Source: Planctomycetes bacterium GWF2_50_10 (GTDB taxonomy: Bacteria > Planctomycetota > Phycisphaerae > Sedimentisphaerales > GWF2-50-10). From it: 12,082 nucleotides of DNA. Where the stretch lies: assembly GCA_001824635.1 (NCBI GenBank), contig MHYB01000081.1, forward strand, positions 1-12,082, in the 5' to 3' direction. Below the pieces are notes generated by a model. That model worked only from the letters and a program-made list of their open reading frames with translations. It made no database searches and was not told the origin of the DNA. The translations under genes and the position numbers were made by a program. Shown one piece after another: positions 5,587 through 12,082 of this stretch. Each line of letters opens with the position of its first letter. Within the stretch, counting starts at the first letter, position 1.

Positions 5587-8505
5587 TTGGTCGTTGATGC
5601 AGAGTTAAAAGAAGTAATACCGTCCTGGTTTAATTCATTGGGGTTTTTCATAGAACTAGATATTTTAAAACTAAAGCAATTTTTAGAGCTTGGGAGACAC
5701 AAATTTGATTCGGTACAGGACACTGAATATCACAAACTTTTAACCAGTGTTCATATTGACAAGCTTGCTAGCGAAACAAAACTGGAAATTTTCGAATATG
5801 TCTTTAATTATTATCAAAAAGAAAATATATGGCTTGATCACGATATTGCAGAAAAATTAGCCTTCTACTACGATGACTCGTTTGCGCAACAACTCCAAAA
5901 AAGTTTAGCCCAGAATACTAATAATGCTGTGGTACAACAAATAAAAAGTATAAATGCCATACGAGTCATAGAATATCTATTCAAGTATAAGCGAAGCAGT
6001 GAGCGAGATAGCTTTAAGGATGCTCTTGTCGAACTCATAAAATCTTGCAATAAGTCTGCGCAATACGAAATACTTAGTGCATTAAAATATTATGGAAGTT
6101 TTGAGGTAATAACAGACGTTCTGCAATATTACAATACGGATGACACGACAAATCTTGAACACCTGGTTTACATATTAACCGATATGAAGCCTAATACAGG
6201 AATATCTCTTAAGTATTTCATAGATGGCACGAGACGTGAAACGATATCGTCACGTTATGGGCTTTACAAGATTATTGATAGTAATTTAATTGAGTTGATG
6301 ATTCGGCAATTGATAAGTGACAGTGCGTTTTTGAAAGGGTTTTTCTGGCTAAAATCTGTTTTTAGTGATCAAGACCATGTGCTGATTGATAATATAAAGA
6401 ATGCAATTACTCCATCACTTCTTGATGCTATTGAAGATTTCATTATCTTTGCCTATCAGGACTATCACTATGACATATATGATTCGCAATATGTAAAAGA
6501 GGTGATCAATATCTTAAAGATTGCAAGCCCTAATACTTTAATAGGGATTATTTTAAAAATTAAAACCCGAAATATCAGCTTGGATTATTCGATGTTCGAT
6601 GATTTGTTCAGAGTGCTCATTAATAAGCTAAATATTGAACAGTTCATCAAAGAAATCGAATTGCTGAATAATGGCCGGCAATTTGCAATTATGATGTTTT
6701 GGAATTCACCATCTGAATCAGAACTTTATCAAAAGGGGACAGAAATCTTTAAGCATGAATTCGCAGAGTGCGAACAAAAACGCAAGGAGCATGCAACTAA
6801 ATATAAAAACAGAAATCCGAAGACGATCGATACTTATGGTCAGTTTAAAAAAAAATTAGGTTTAAACAAGGTATGGTACACGGATATTTTTAGATTCTAT
6901 ATCAACCATGCTGAAATAATAAGTAAGTCATTGACAGATACTGATGCGAAGCGTTTCGAGGAAATTGCCTTTAATATTTTGAGAAAAGACCCATTACAAG
7001 GCAAAGTAGAAATTACTAACAAGCAAGGTTCCGGCATGTCCTATACTATGACTCAGCACATGTCTCTGTTCACAGAATGTCTGGGTGTGGCTAAAAAGTT
7101 CAATTGGGATTTGTCACATGTGCAACAGAATATCCTCAACTGCATTCCTTTTGCATATTATCAAGAATTAGAGTTGATATTCGACAACATCATTGATGTC
7201 GGCAGTTTAAATATCGAGCCTATTATGGAAGTGTATACAAGCCGACAGCAAGATGATCTTCAAAGGTTCAGACGAGAAAGTTTTATCAAAGCTTGTGAGA
7301 GATATAATCTCACCTCTGCAATACCAATACTTGACAAGTTCATTGATGATGGCGAGATGGAAATTCAAGATCGTAGATTGGCCTTAGAAGTTTGCATAAA
7401 GTTGAAACATGACCAGGAAAAATTAAAGGTTTATTTTGGCAAATGGCGAGATGAGCCTCAGAATATACAACTCGCTGAAATGGCTAACAAGCTGTTGATA
7501 GAGTTGTTTGGTGATAGCAATGCAATTAAATGGCGAATTCAAGAAATAAAAAACAGAGCAGTGAAAGTTACGACTCATGAACATGGGGCAGCAAGAGCTA
7601 TAAGTAAAGATGAAAGCGAACTGCACCATAAGTATTTCGCTGCACCGCTACTAAATATTAGTGATGCAAAGTATATTGATCAATACCGAGAGCTACTTTG
7701 GGATTCCTTTGAAAAAGCAAAAGAACACAATGAGTATGGGACATATGTGAGCTATGTATGGGATATTGTGTGCACATATTTTTCAAATCTGACTGTCCAC
7801 AGAAAATATGATCCTATTTTAAAACTTGAAAAAGATATTTATGAAAAAACAGGAGAAGAAGGAACAAACTGGTTTAAATATCGCATACAAAAACTCAAGC
7901 GGGAGTACAGTTCTTATATAAGCAAGCCAGATGATATTTTAACATGCATCCAAAAATATAATAAAATTGTGAGTAGCATGTATTTGTTCCTAAAAGACCA
8001 TCAAGGCCTTATTAGCTTTATAAAAGATGCCATTGAAAAAGATTTGAAGAGATTTGTTGAGGAGGAAGGATATTATCGTCAAATCGAGAAGGCGCAAGGC
8101 TATCAAGAAGATTTGATACAGACTACATTAAAAACGCAAATTGAAAATATATTTTTAAAAAACGGTATACGAAATTCAGATATAATCAGAGAGCCACAAC
8201 TGCTTGATAGCAAGCGGCCTGATTTTAGGATTTCATATGGATTTTTAGGCCCGGTTCTCATTGAGCTGAAAACGACCAGTAATAAAGAAATTAAAGAGAA
8301 GAAAAAAAGAGACGCATACAAAACAAAGTTGCAACAATATGTTAACGGATTTGATGCGATTCATGCATACTTTCTGATTCTTCAGGTGTCAAAGGAGCAT
8401 CCAATCTCAAAATTCAAGCCAGCGTTAGTCAAATTATATGAGGATTGTGACAAAATCAGCGTTCTGGATTTAAACTGCATTAAAGGAATTAGATTATTAA
8501 ATTGA
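5587..8505 (+). CDS. Helical-repeat region with C-terminal PD-(D/E)XK nuclease, C-terminal part of the broken gene
   Basis: The frame is open from 5428; 5587 is merely the first TTG and has no ribosome site, so this is not a credible independent start. Numbered from 5587 the product is 972 residues. Residues 1-840 are mostly alpha-helical with no membrane segment, consistent with a HEAT/TPR-like solenoid that could sense a ligand. A charged coiled helix (about 805-860) leads into the nuclease, with RPDFRI holding D879, then IELKTT holding E893 and K895 (the D...ExK core), and KLQQYV with Q916/Q917 and Y918, like motif IV of RecB/Cas4-type nucleases. The core acidic and lysine residues are intact, so the domain looks catalytically competent. 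I do not recognise the middle region. The nuclease call rests on motif order and hydrophobic pattern, not on a database match. Confidence 0.8.
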   Translation: MVVDAELKEVIPSWFNSLGFFIELDILKLKQFLELGRHKFDSVQDTEYHKLLTSVHIDKLASETKLEIFEYVFNYYQKENIWLDHDIAEKLAFYYDDSFAQQLQKSLAQNTNNAVVQQIKSINAIRVIEYLFKYKRSSERDSFKDALVELIKSCNKSAQYEILSALKYYGSFEVITDVLQYYNTDDTTNLEHLVYILTDMKPNTGISLKYFIDGTRRETISSRYGLYKIIDSNLIELMIRQLISDSAFLKGFFWLKSVFSDQDHVLIDNIKNAITPSLLDAIEDFIIFAYQDYHYDIYDSQYVKEVINILKIASPNTLIGIILKIKTRNISLDYSMFDDLFRVLINKLNIEQFIKEIELLNNGRQFAIMMFWNSPSESELYQKGTEIFKHEFAECEQKRKEHATKYKNRNPKTIDTYGQFKKKLGLNKVWYTDIFRFYINHAEIISKSLTDTDAKRFEEIAFNILRKDPLQGKVEITNKQGSGMSYTMTQHMSLFTECLGVAKKFNWDLSHVQQNILNCIPFAYYQELELIFDNIIDVGSLNIEPIMEVYTSRQQDDLQRFRRESFIKACERYNLTSAIPILDKFIDDGEMEIQDRRLALEVCIKLKHDQEKLKVYFGKWRDEPQNIQLAEMANKLLIELFGDSNAIKWRIQEIKNRAVKVTTHEHGAARAISKDESELHHKYFAAPLLNISDAKYIDQYRELLWDSFEKAKEHNEYGTYVSYVWDIVCTYFSNLTVHRKYDPILKLEKDIYEKTGEEGTNWFKYRIQKLKREYSSYISKPDDILTCIQKYNKIVSSMYLFLKDHQGLISFIKDAIEKDLKRFVEEEGYYRQIEKAQGYQEDLIQTTLKTQIENIFLKNGIRNSDIIREPQLLDSKRPDFRISYGFLGPVLIELKTTSNKEIKEKKKRDAYKTKLQQYVNGFDAIHAYFLILQVSKEHPISKFKPALVKLYEDCDKISVLDLNCIKGIRLLN

Positions 8506-8546
8506 GGAGACCGTGGCCGGAGGTTTTTTGAGGGACGGAAAAGATA

Positions 8547-8567
8547 CCCCCAGGGCGAGCCTGGGGG
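8547..8567. terminator. GC-rich hairpin between convergent genes
   Basis: CCCCCAGG (8547-8554) pairs perfectly with CCTGGGGG (8560-8567) around a 5-nt loop. It lies 41 bp after the nuclease stop and 18 bp beyond the stop of the minus-strand gene. Read on the minus strand it is followed by TATCTTTTCC, a modest T-rich tail. The plus-strand side lacks a T tract. It probably ends transcription from both sides, better on the minus strand. Confidence 0.7.
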
Positions 8568-8585
8568 CTAATCAATAACAAAGAA

Positions 8586-9560
8586 TTATTTGCCGGCTTT
8601 TTTGTGGAGGATGTCGATCTTTTCGCGGATTTCCTGGGCCATGCGGGTGTTGGGGAAGTCGGCGGCGATCTGCTGGCCTATGGCTAGTGCGTCGTCCCAG
8701 CGTTTTTCGGTGACGGCCATTGAGAACTGCACGCCCAGGCCATGGAGCTTGTTGCGGAAGACATCTCTTGCGGCGTCCTGGAGGGCGAGGCCCTCGCTGG
8801 GGGACAGGTATGTATCGAGTTCGCGGAGCAATTCTATGCTCTCGTCGGTGGACTGGCGTTTGACGGCGTCGTCCCAGGCGGCGAGGAGTTCTTTTTTGCG
8901 ATTCTGGCGGCGGTCGGCGATGTAATTTACGAGGGTCTGGACACGGTGGTGGGTGGGGTAGGCCTTCATGAGTCGCCCGGCCTGGGTGTTGGCTTTGACC
9001 CACTGGTACTGGTCGCAGAGCTTTTCGACGTGCTCGATGGCCTGGTTGATCTGCTCTTCCTGCGAGGCGGAGCGGTAGGAATCGGCTTCGGCACGGAGCT
9101 GGAGGGCGAGGTTTTCGTAGCCGGGGCGGTGGCTGATGTTTTCGATTATCGCGTATGAGGCGTCGTAGTCCTGCTGATGGAGCTTTTCGATGGCGGCTTC
9201 GCGGAGGGACTGGCGGTCCATGTCGCGGAAGACGATGGTCTTGGCCGCTTCGGAGAGGCGAACGCCATGGCTTATCTGGGTGAGCAGAGTGGTCTGCTTG
9301 TTGATGGCATCGAATATGTTTTCGAGCTTTTCGTTGCTGTCGACGGTTGTGGAGGTGAGTTTATGGGCAAAAAGCAGCAGTGCGAAGACGGCCATCAGGC
9401 CTGCGGCGACGATTAGGAGCTGGCCGAGGCTGAAAAAGATGCCAAAAGTCTGGGTGTTCCGCAGTAAGAACTGGGAAGTAACGGTCAGGGCCAGGGCGGC
9501 TATGAAGACGTAAATAAACCAGAAATGGAAATTGAACTGCCATAAAGCTTTTTTGCTCAT
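8586..9560 (-). CDS. Membrane-anchored helical-repeat (TPR-like) protein of unknown function
   Basis: The 324-residue product has two N-terminal membrane segments: FWFIYVFIAALALTVTSQF at about 13-31 and LLIVAAGLMAVFALLLFA at about 48-65. A heptad-like helix follows (NEKLENIFDAINKQTTLL), then a long cytoplasmic helical domain. Repeated helix pairs, such as EKLHQQDYDASYAIIENIS, KANTQAGRLMKAYPTHHRVQ and EKRWDDALAIGQQIAADFP, have the spacing and Ala/Tyr/Pro pattern of TPR-like units. The start is ATG at 9558-9560, with AAGGA 7 bp upstream. A longer frame opens at 9587 but overlaps the -10 box of a consensus promoter, so I reject it. The gene is monocistronic and convergent with the NACHT gene. 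A scaffold or adaptor role at the inner membrane is possible; no function can be assigned. Confidence 0.85.
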   Translation of the reverse strand: MSKKALWQFNFHFWFIYVFIAALALTVTSQFLLRNTQTFGIFFSLGQLLIVAAGLMAVFALLLFAHKLTSTTVDSNEKLENIFDAINKQTTLLTQISHGVRLSEAAKTIVFRDMDRQSLREAAIEKLHQQDYDASYAIIENISHRPGYENLALQLRAEADSYRSASQEEQINQAIEHVEKLCDQYQWVKANTQAGRLMKAYPTHHRVQTLVNYIADRRQNRKKELLAAWDDAVKRQSTDESIELLRELDTYLSPSEGLALQDAARDVFRNKLHGLGVQFSMAVTEKRWDDALAIGQQIAADFPNTRMAQEIREKIDILHKKAGK

Positions 9561-9586
9561 GTGAGAATCCTTAAATATTATAGCCA

Positions 9587-9615
9587 ATCATACTTTGGGA
9601 TGATATAACTGTCAA
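9587..9615 (-). promoter_or_regulatory. Consensus sigma-70 promoter for the membrane helical-repeat gene
   Basis: On the minus strand a perfect -35 TTGACA (9615-9610) is followed by exactly 17 bp and then TATGAT (9592-9587). Transcription would begin near 9580, about 20 bp before the ATG at 9560, leaving a short leader that holds the AAGGA site. This is the best sigma-70 promoter in the window. Confidence 0.85.
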
Positions 9616-9622
9616 TTAGCGT

Positions 9623-9714
9623 GCCACAGATACACAGATTTTAAGAAGATTACACAGTTAGAGAAGGGGGGTAGGGCAAAGATCGTTAGGGTTGCGGGTT
9701 ACGAGTTACGGGTT
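9623..9714 (+). repeat. Dispersed intergenic repeat blocks, copy 2
   Basis: Block B' (9623-9663, GCCACAGATACACAG, then ATTTTAAGAAGATTACACAG) is a diverged, slightly shortened copy of 4212-4256. Block A' (9691-9714) differs from 4186-4209 at one base. The stretch lies between the divergent promoters of the membrane protein gene and the ferritin-like gene. Confidence 0.65.
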
Positions 9715-9750
9715 TAAAAGGGGTGAGTAGAATCTGGGGCGGGGTGTATA

Positions 9751-9756
9751 TATAAT
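9751..9756 (+). promoter_or_regulatory. Candidate -10 box for the ferritin-like gene
   Basis: TATAAT occurs in the run GTATATATAATAG, 27 bp before the ATG. No good -35 is present at the usual distance, so this is a tentative call. Confidence 0.4.
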
Positions 9757-9783
9757 AGAACTACATTATGGGAGGGAAAAGGT

Positions 9784-10269
9784 ATGAACATTTTTGAGCA
9801 GGCAATCGGGCTTAAGCAGGAAAAGGAAGAATATTACCGGGGACTTAGCAAGAAGTGTTCGAGCAGGGGGGTGCGAAAGCTGTTTTCGATGCTGGCGGAT
9901 GAGGAGGCGGCTCATCGCAAGGCGATAGAGGATCTGGCGGCGAAGATACCTGCCCACTTGGCCCAATCGACGGTACTTGCGGACGCGAAAATTGCGTTTA
10001 AGGAGATCATTGCAGAGGGGTTTGGGTCGGTGTGTGATGCGAAACAGCCGGAGCTTTATCGCAAGGCGCTGGCGTATGAGGAACGGGCGGAAAAGTTTTA
10101 TCTGCAAAAGGCCCAGGAATCCCAAGAGGAGTACCAGAAGGGGATATTTAAGAGGATAGCAGAGGAAGAAACCAAGCACAGGGCGGTGCTCCAGAGCGTT
10201 CTAGATATAGTGCAAAGGCCTGAGAGATGGCTGGAGAACGCGGAGTGGTATCATGTGGAAGATTATTGA
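9784..10269 (+). CDS. Ferritin-like diiron protein (rubrerythrin-type fold, no rubredoxin domain)
   Basis: The 161-residue protein is predicted to be a four-helix bundle. Candidate diiron ligands are spaced as in rubrerythrin-type proteins: E15/E16 in helix 1 (KQEKEEYYRGL), E41-x-x-H44 in helix 2 (DEEAAHRKAI), E100/E103 in helix 3 (AYEERAEKFYLQKA) and E129-x-x-H132 in helix 4 (EEETKHRAVL). There is no CxxC pair, so the electron-donating rubredoxin domain of true rubrerythrins is absent. The start is fixed by GGGAGGG at 9770-9776, 7 bp before ATG. It lies 136 bp upstream of the RIC gene on the same strand. Likely roles are peroxide reduction or iron handling in the cytoplasm, but the exact activity cannot be read from sequence. 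Family confidence is high; substrate is unknown. Confidence 0.87.
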   Translation: MNIFEQAIGLKQEKEEYYRGLSKKCSSRGVRKLFSMLADEEAAHRKAIEDLAAKIPAHLAQSTVLADAKIAFKEIIAEGFGSVCDAKQPELYRKALAYEERAEKFYLQKAQESQEEYQKGIFKRIAEEETKHRAVLQSVLDIVQRPERWLENAEWYHVEDY

Positions 10270-10272
10270 GAA

Positions 10273-10376
10273 AGTCACAAGTCACAGGTCATAAGTCACA
10301 AGCAGGGAAAGAGAGTGATAAGTGACAAGAAACAAGTGCAGAAAAGGAGTGCTCAGCTCAGTGCGGAGAAGTCACA
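10273..10376 (+). repeat. Degenerate 7-bp tandem repeats between ferritin-like and RIC genes
   Basis: AGTCACA, AGTCACA, GGTCATA, AGTCACA run head to tail from 10273 to 10300. Related words follow at 10314-10320 (AGTGATA), 10321-10327 (AGTGACA) and 10370-10376 (AGTCACA). They fill most of the 136-bp spacer. The pattern resembles repeat-built spacers seen elsewhere in this window; no coding capacity is evident. Confidence 0.7.
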
Positions 10377-10405
10377 AGTAATAGATAAAGGCGAAATGGG
10401 AAGAT

Positions 10406-11152
10406 ATGGCTAAGATAATTGCGGATATGACGGTTGGGGAGATTGCGACGAAGTACCCGATGCTTCGGGAAATTATGGAGCGGATGGGGGTTGATTACTG
10501 CTGCGGGGGTAAGCATGATCTGGCGACGGCGGCGGCGCAGAAGGGGCTGGACCTGGATGATGTGCTGCTGTCGCTTAACGCGCATCTTGATAGGGGCCCG
10601 ATAGCGAACAACAATCATCGTGACTGGACGACAGCGAGCCTGACGGAACTGGCGGATTATATCGAGCAGAAGCATCATGCGTTTATGAAAGAACAGCTGC
10701 CCAGGATCGGCGGCAAGATCGCAAGGATCAAGCTGATGCATGGCCAAAAGCATGGGCGGGTGCTTGTGGAGCTTGAGGATGTTTATATCGGGTTGCGGGA
10801 TGAGATAGAAGCTCACCTTAGCAAGGAGGAGCAGATATTGTTTCCATATATTCGGACGATCGAGGCGTATGTCACGCGCGGCGGGGAAAAGCCGGAGGTG
10901 CACTGCGGGTCGGTGGGTAACCCGATACGGCAAATGGAAAGTGAACATGAAGACGCCGGCAGGGCACTGGAACATATTCGCGAGCTTACGGGTAATTACA
11001 CTGTGCCGGAGGATGGGTGCGCGAGTTTTCGGGAGGCTTATGAAGGGCTGGAGGCGATTGAACGGGATCTGCACGAACATATTCACCTGGAAAATAACAT
11101 TCTTTTTCCGCGTGCTAAAGAATTGGAGGCAAGAGCGGGGATCTGCAAGTAA
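10406..11152 (+). CDS. ric: Iron-sulfur cluster repair diiron protein, RIC family (YtfE/ScdA type)
   Basis: The 248-residue cytoplasmic protein restores iron-sulfur clusters damaged by nitric oxide or oxidants. An N-terminal ScdA_N domain (about 1-60) carries the signature DYCCGGK at 30-36 with C32 and C33. A hemerythrin-like domain (about 80-240) supplies the diiron ligands: H90 (or H91), H137 and E141 (HLSKE), H181 (ESEHEDAG) and H225 and E229 (HIHLE), matching the ligand set of E. coli YtfE. Length is slightly above the usual 220 or so residues. The ribosome site is weak (AAAGG at about 10387-10391, or GGGAAG very close to the ATG), so initiation may be inefficient. The ferritin-like gene upstream makes a stress-response pair likely, though repeat DNA separates them and no promoter for this gene was found. 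Confidence 0.93.
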   Translation: MAKIIADMTVGEIATKYPMLREIMERMGVDYCCGGKHDLATAAAQKGLDLDDVLLSLNAHLDRGPIANNNHRDWTTASLTELADYIEQKHHAFMKEQLPRIGGKIARIKLMHGQKHGRVLVELEDVYIGLRDEIEAHLSKEEQILFPYIRTIEAYVTRGGEKPEVHCGSVGNPIRQMESEHEDAGRALEHIRELTGNYTVPEDGCASFREAYEGLEAIERDLHEHIHLENNILFPRAKELEARAGICK

Positions 11153-11224
11153 CCGGCTAATTTATTAGCGGAAAAGGTCAAAAACGCAGGCATTCAATTG
11201 TATTTTCTTTTAGATAACCCCGGA

Positions 11225-11230
11225 TATAAT
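11225..11230 (+). promoter_or_regulatory. Candidate -10 box for the MTHFR-like gene
   Basis: A perfect TATAAT lies 33 bp before the ATG at 11264. The upstream region is AT-rich, but only weak -35 candidates exist: TTTTCT with a 16-bp spacer, or TTGTAT with a 21-bp spacer. A small AT hairpin (GCTAA/TTAGC, 11156-11169) after the RIC stop lacks a T tract and is not a clear terminator. Confidence 0.45.
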
Positions 11231-11263
11231 ATGCCGGAAGCTCCTTGATAAGGAAGTTGTGCA

Positions 11264-12082
11264 ATGAAGAAGTCGTTGAAATCGGTTATTAAAGGGGGCA
11301 GGTTTGCCGTGGTCGCGGAGCTGGTGGGCGGGCCTGGGTTCAGTTTTGCGCCTGTGGAAAAATTTCTCAAAGCATACAAGGCCAGCGGATGGGCTGCGCC
11401 GGGCGGGTTTGAATTTACGGGAATAACGCTGCCGCAGAATCCGGGCGGGGTAGCGAGCCTTGAGCCGGCGGATATTTTATTTTATGCACAGAAAAACGAG
11501 CTGTTGGGGGATCTTGATGTAATACCGCATGTGACGTGCAAGGATCAGAATGTTGATGGGATATTGAGTTCACTTGCGGGGCTGCGCGGGATGGGGGTTG
11601 ATGGATTGCTGGCGCTGACGGGTGATAAGCCGGTGCGGGCGAAGGGGGTTTTTGAGGTTGAGTCGGTGGGACTGCTGAGCTTGATCGAAGATGTGAATAA
11701 TGAGCAGTATTTAAAGGCCAGGCCTGAGGCGATCGAAGATGTGCACCAGTTTTTCGCGGGGGCGGCGGTGTCGCCGTTTAAGTATACCGAGGCGAGTTTG
11801 CTGGGGCAGTACTATAAGATGGAGAAGAAGGTCGCGGCGGGGGCGAAGTTTCTGGTGACGCAGGTTGGGTGGGACTGGAAGAAATCTGTCGAGCTGTTCA
11901 AATACATGAAGGACAGGAATATAAATGTTCCGGTGATAGGGAATGTTTATTTGCTAAGTACGACTGGGCCTGCGCCGAGGCTGATGAATGAAGGTAAGCT
12001 GGCGGGGTGTTTTGTAAGCGATGATCTGTTTGCGATGGTGAGGGTGGAAGGTGTTGAGGCGCATATCGAGCGGGCGGCGCAG
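11264..12082 (+). CDS. Methylenetetrahydrofolate reductase-like protein (3' end outside window)
   Basis: The first 273 codons are present and the frame is still open at the window edge. The TIM-barrel MTHFR family reduces 5,10-methylene-THF to 5-methyl-THF, feeding methionine synthesis or the acetyl-CoA pathway. Support comes from AVVAEL with a conserved-type Glu at residue 19, PHVTCKDQN (88-96), GVDGLLALTGDKP (about 111-123) and, later, AAVSPF, KVAAGAKFLVTQVGWD and VPVIGNVYLLS, in the order seen in MetF. D121 matches the catalytic-region aspartate of the LALRGD motif. The usual substrate-loop text near residue 55 is replaced by FEFTGITLPQNPGG, so it is divergent from classical MetF. ATG is preceded by AAGGAAG at 11250-11256 with 7-bp spacing. 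Related MTHFR-like proteins with other partners exist, so I do not give a metF symbol. Confidence 0.85.
   Translation, partial: MKKSLKSVIKGGRFAVVAELVGGPGFSFAPVEKFLKAYKASGWAAPGGFEFTGITLPQNPGGVASLEPADILFYAQKNELLGDLDVIPHVTCKDQNVDGILSSLAGLRGMGVDGLLALTGDKPVRAKGVFEVESVGLLSLIEDVNNEQYLKARPEAIEDVHQFFAGAAVSPFKYTEASLLGQYYKMEKKVAAGAKFLVTQVGWDWKKSVELFKYMKDRNINVPVIGNVYLLSTTGPAPRLMNEGKLAGCFVSDDLFAMVRVEGVEAHIERAAQ

Larger units (their letters stand above)
4437..8505 (+). pseudogene. NACHT NTPase - helical region - PD-(D/E)XK nuclease gene interrupted by one frameshift
   Basis: Two adjacent open frames (4437-5471 and 5428-8505) join into a single protein if one base is skipped between them. The span is 4069 bp, giving 1355 residues after the skip. 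The join falls inside a conserved domain. The first frame ends before the C-terminal motif of the NACHT module, and that motif (QFENREFQEYLAAKEL) is encoded in the second frame at about 5506-5553, upstream of any start codon in that frame. In restored numbering, the NTPase occupies about 55-260, the NACHT-associated helical part extends to about 380, a long alpha-helical region covers about 385-1220, and the nuclease about 1225-1340. Known STAND NTPases with nuclease domains include antiphage proteins that kill or arrest infected cells; that role is inferred here from domains only. Whether the gene is dead, recoded or merely mis-sequenced cannot be told from one sequence. Confidence 0.8.

Noticed and set aside
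5587..5589. TTG as an independent start for the nuclease-containing gene
   Set aside because: No ribosome site precedes it, and the conserved NACHT-end motif QEYLAA lies upstream in the same frame, so the true coding sequence begins earlier.
8742..9158. 138-residue plus-strand frame opposite the membrane helical-repeat gene
   Set aside because: Gly/Val/Glu-rich mirror of the minus-strand gene, without a ribosome site. The minus gene has promoter, ribosome site and membrane segments.
9611..9626. Minus-strand TGGCACG-CTAA-TTGAC resembling a sigma-54 promoter
   Set aside because: The essential -12 GC doublet is replaced (TTGA instead of TTGC), and the same bases form the -35 of a full-consensus sigma-70 promoter at correct spacing.

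Overview
The window reads as a chromosomal segment of a Gram-negative-type bacterium. An outer-membrane beta-barrel protein, a sigma-54 activator with a matching -24/-12 promoter, and AmtB/PII genes all point that way. The intergenic spacers are filled with degenerate short repeats (AGTCACA-type 7-mers, CCACGGATTTCACGG-type blocks, GTTACGGGTT-type blocks). I associate this spacer style, with low confidence, with Planctomycetota (Phycisphaerae-like) genomes. The lineage is inference, not read from a marker gene.

Region 1 (1-3697) is a nitrogen-assimilation module. It holds the 3' part of a NifA/NtrC-like sigma-54 activator, then a 211-bp regulatory spacer with two TACAT-N2-ATGTA dyads and a near-perfect sigma-54 promoter. 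Three co-directional genes follow: a TorF-like outer-membrane protein, amtB (ammonium channel) and a PII protein, closed by a strong intrinsic terminator. The simplest reading is that the activator binds the dyads and fires the promoter under nitrogen limitation. The PII protein keeps its 2-oxoglutarate and ATP residues but lacks Tyr51, the usual uridylylation site.

Region 2 (3698-8585) is an AT-rich insert behind about 740 bp of gene-free, G/T-rich, repeat-laden DNA. Its single gene encodes a NACHT-type STAND NTPase that runs through a long helical middle to a C-terminal PD-(D/E)XK nuclease domain, about 1355 residues in all. The domain content suggests a stand-alone antiphage (abortive-infection) gene. 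The reading frame is broken once, between 5428 and 5471, just before the conserved QEYLAA motif. The locus is therefore a decayed gene, a sequence error or a recoded gene. A GC-rich hairpin ends it.

Region 3 (8586-12082) returns to the composition of region 1. It holds a minus-strand membrane-anchored helical-repeat protein with a consensus sigma-70 promoter; a ferritin-like diiron protein followed by a RIC/YtfE/ScdA-type iron-sulfur repair protein (a plausible oxidative or nitrosative stress pair); and the 5' part of a methylenetetrahydrofolate reductase-like gene that runs off the window.

The best candidate for something new is the NACHT-helical-nuclease gene. The PII without Tyr51, next to an outer-membrane protein in an amtB operon, is the second.
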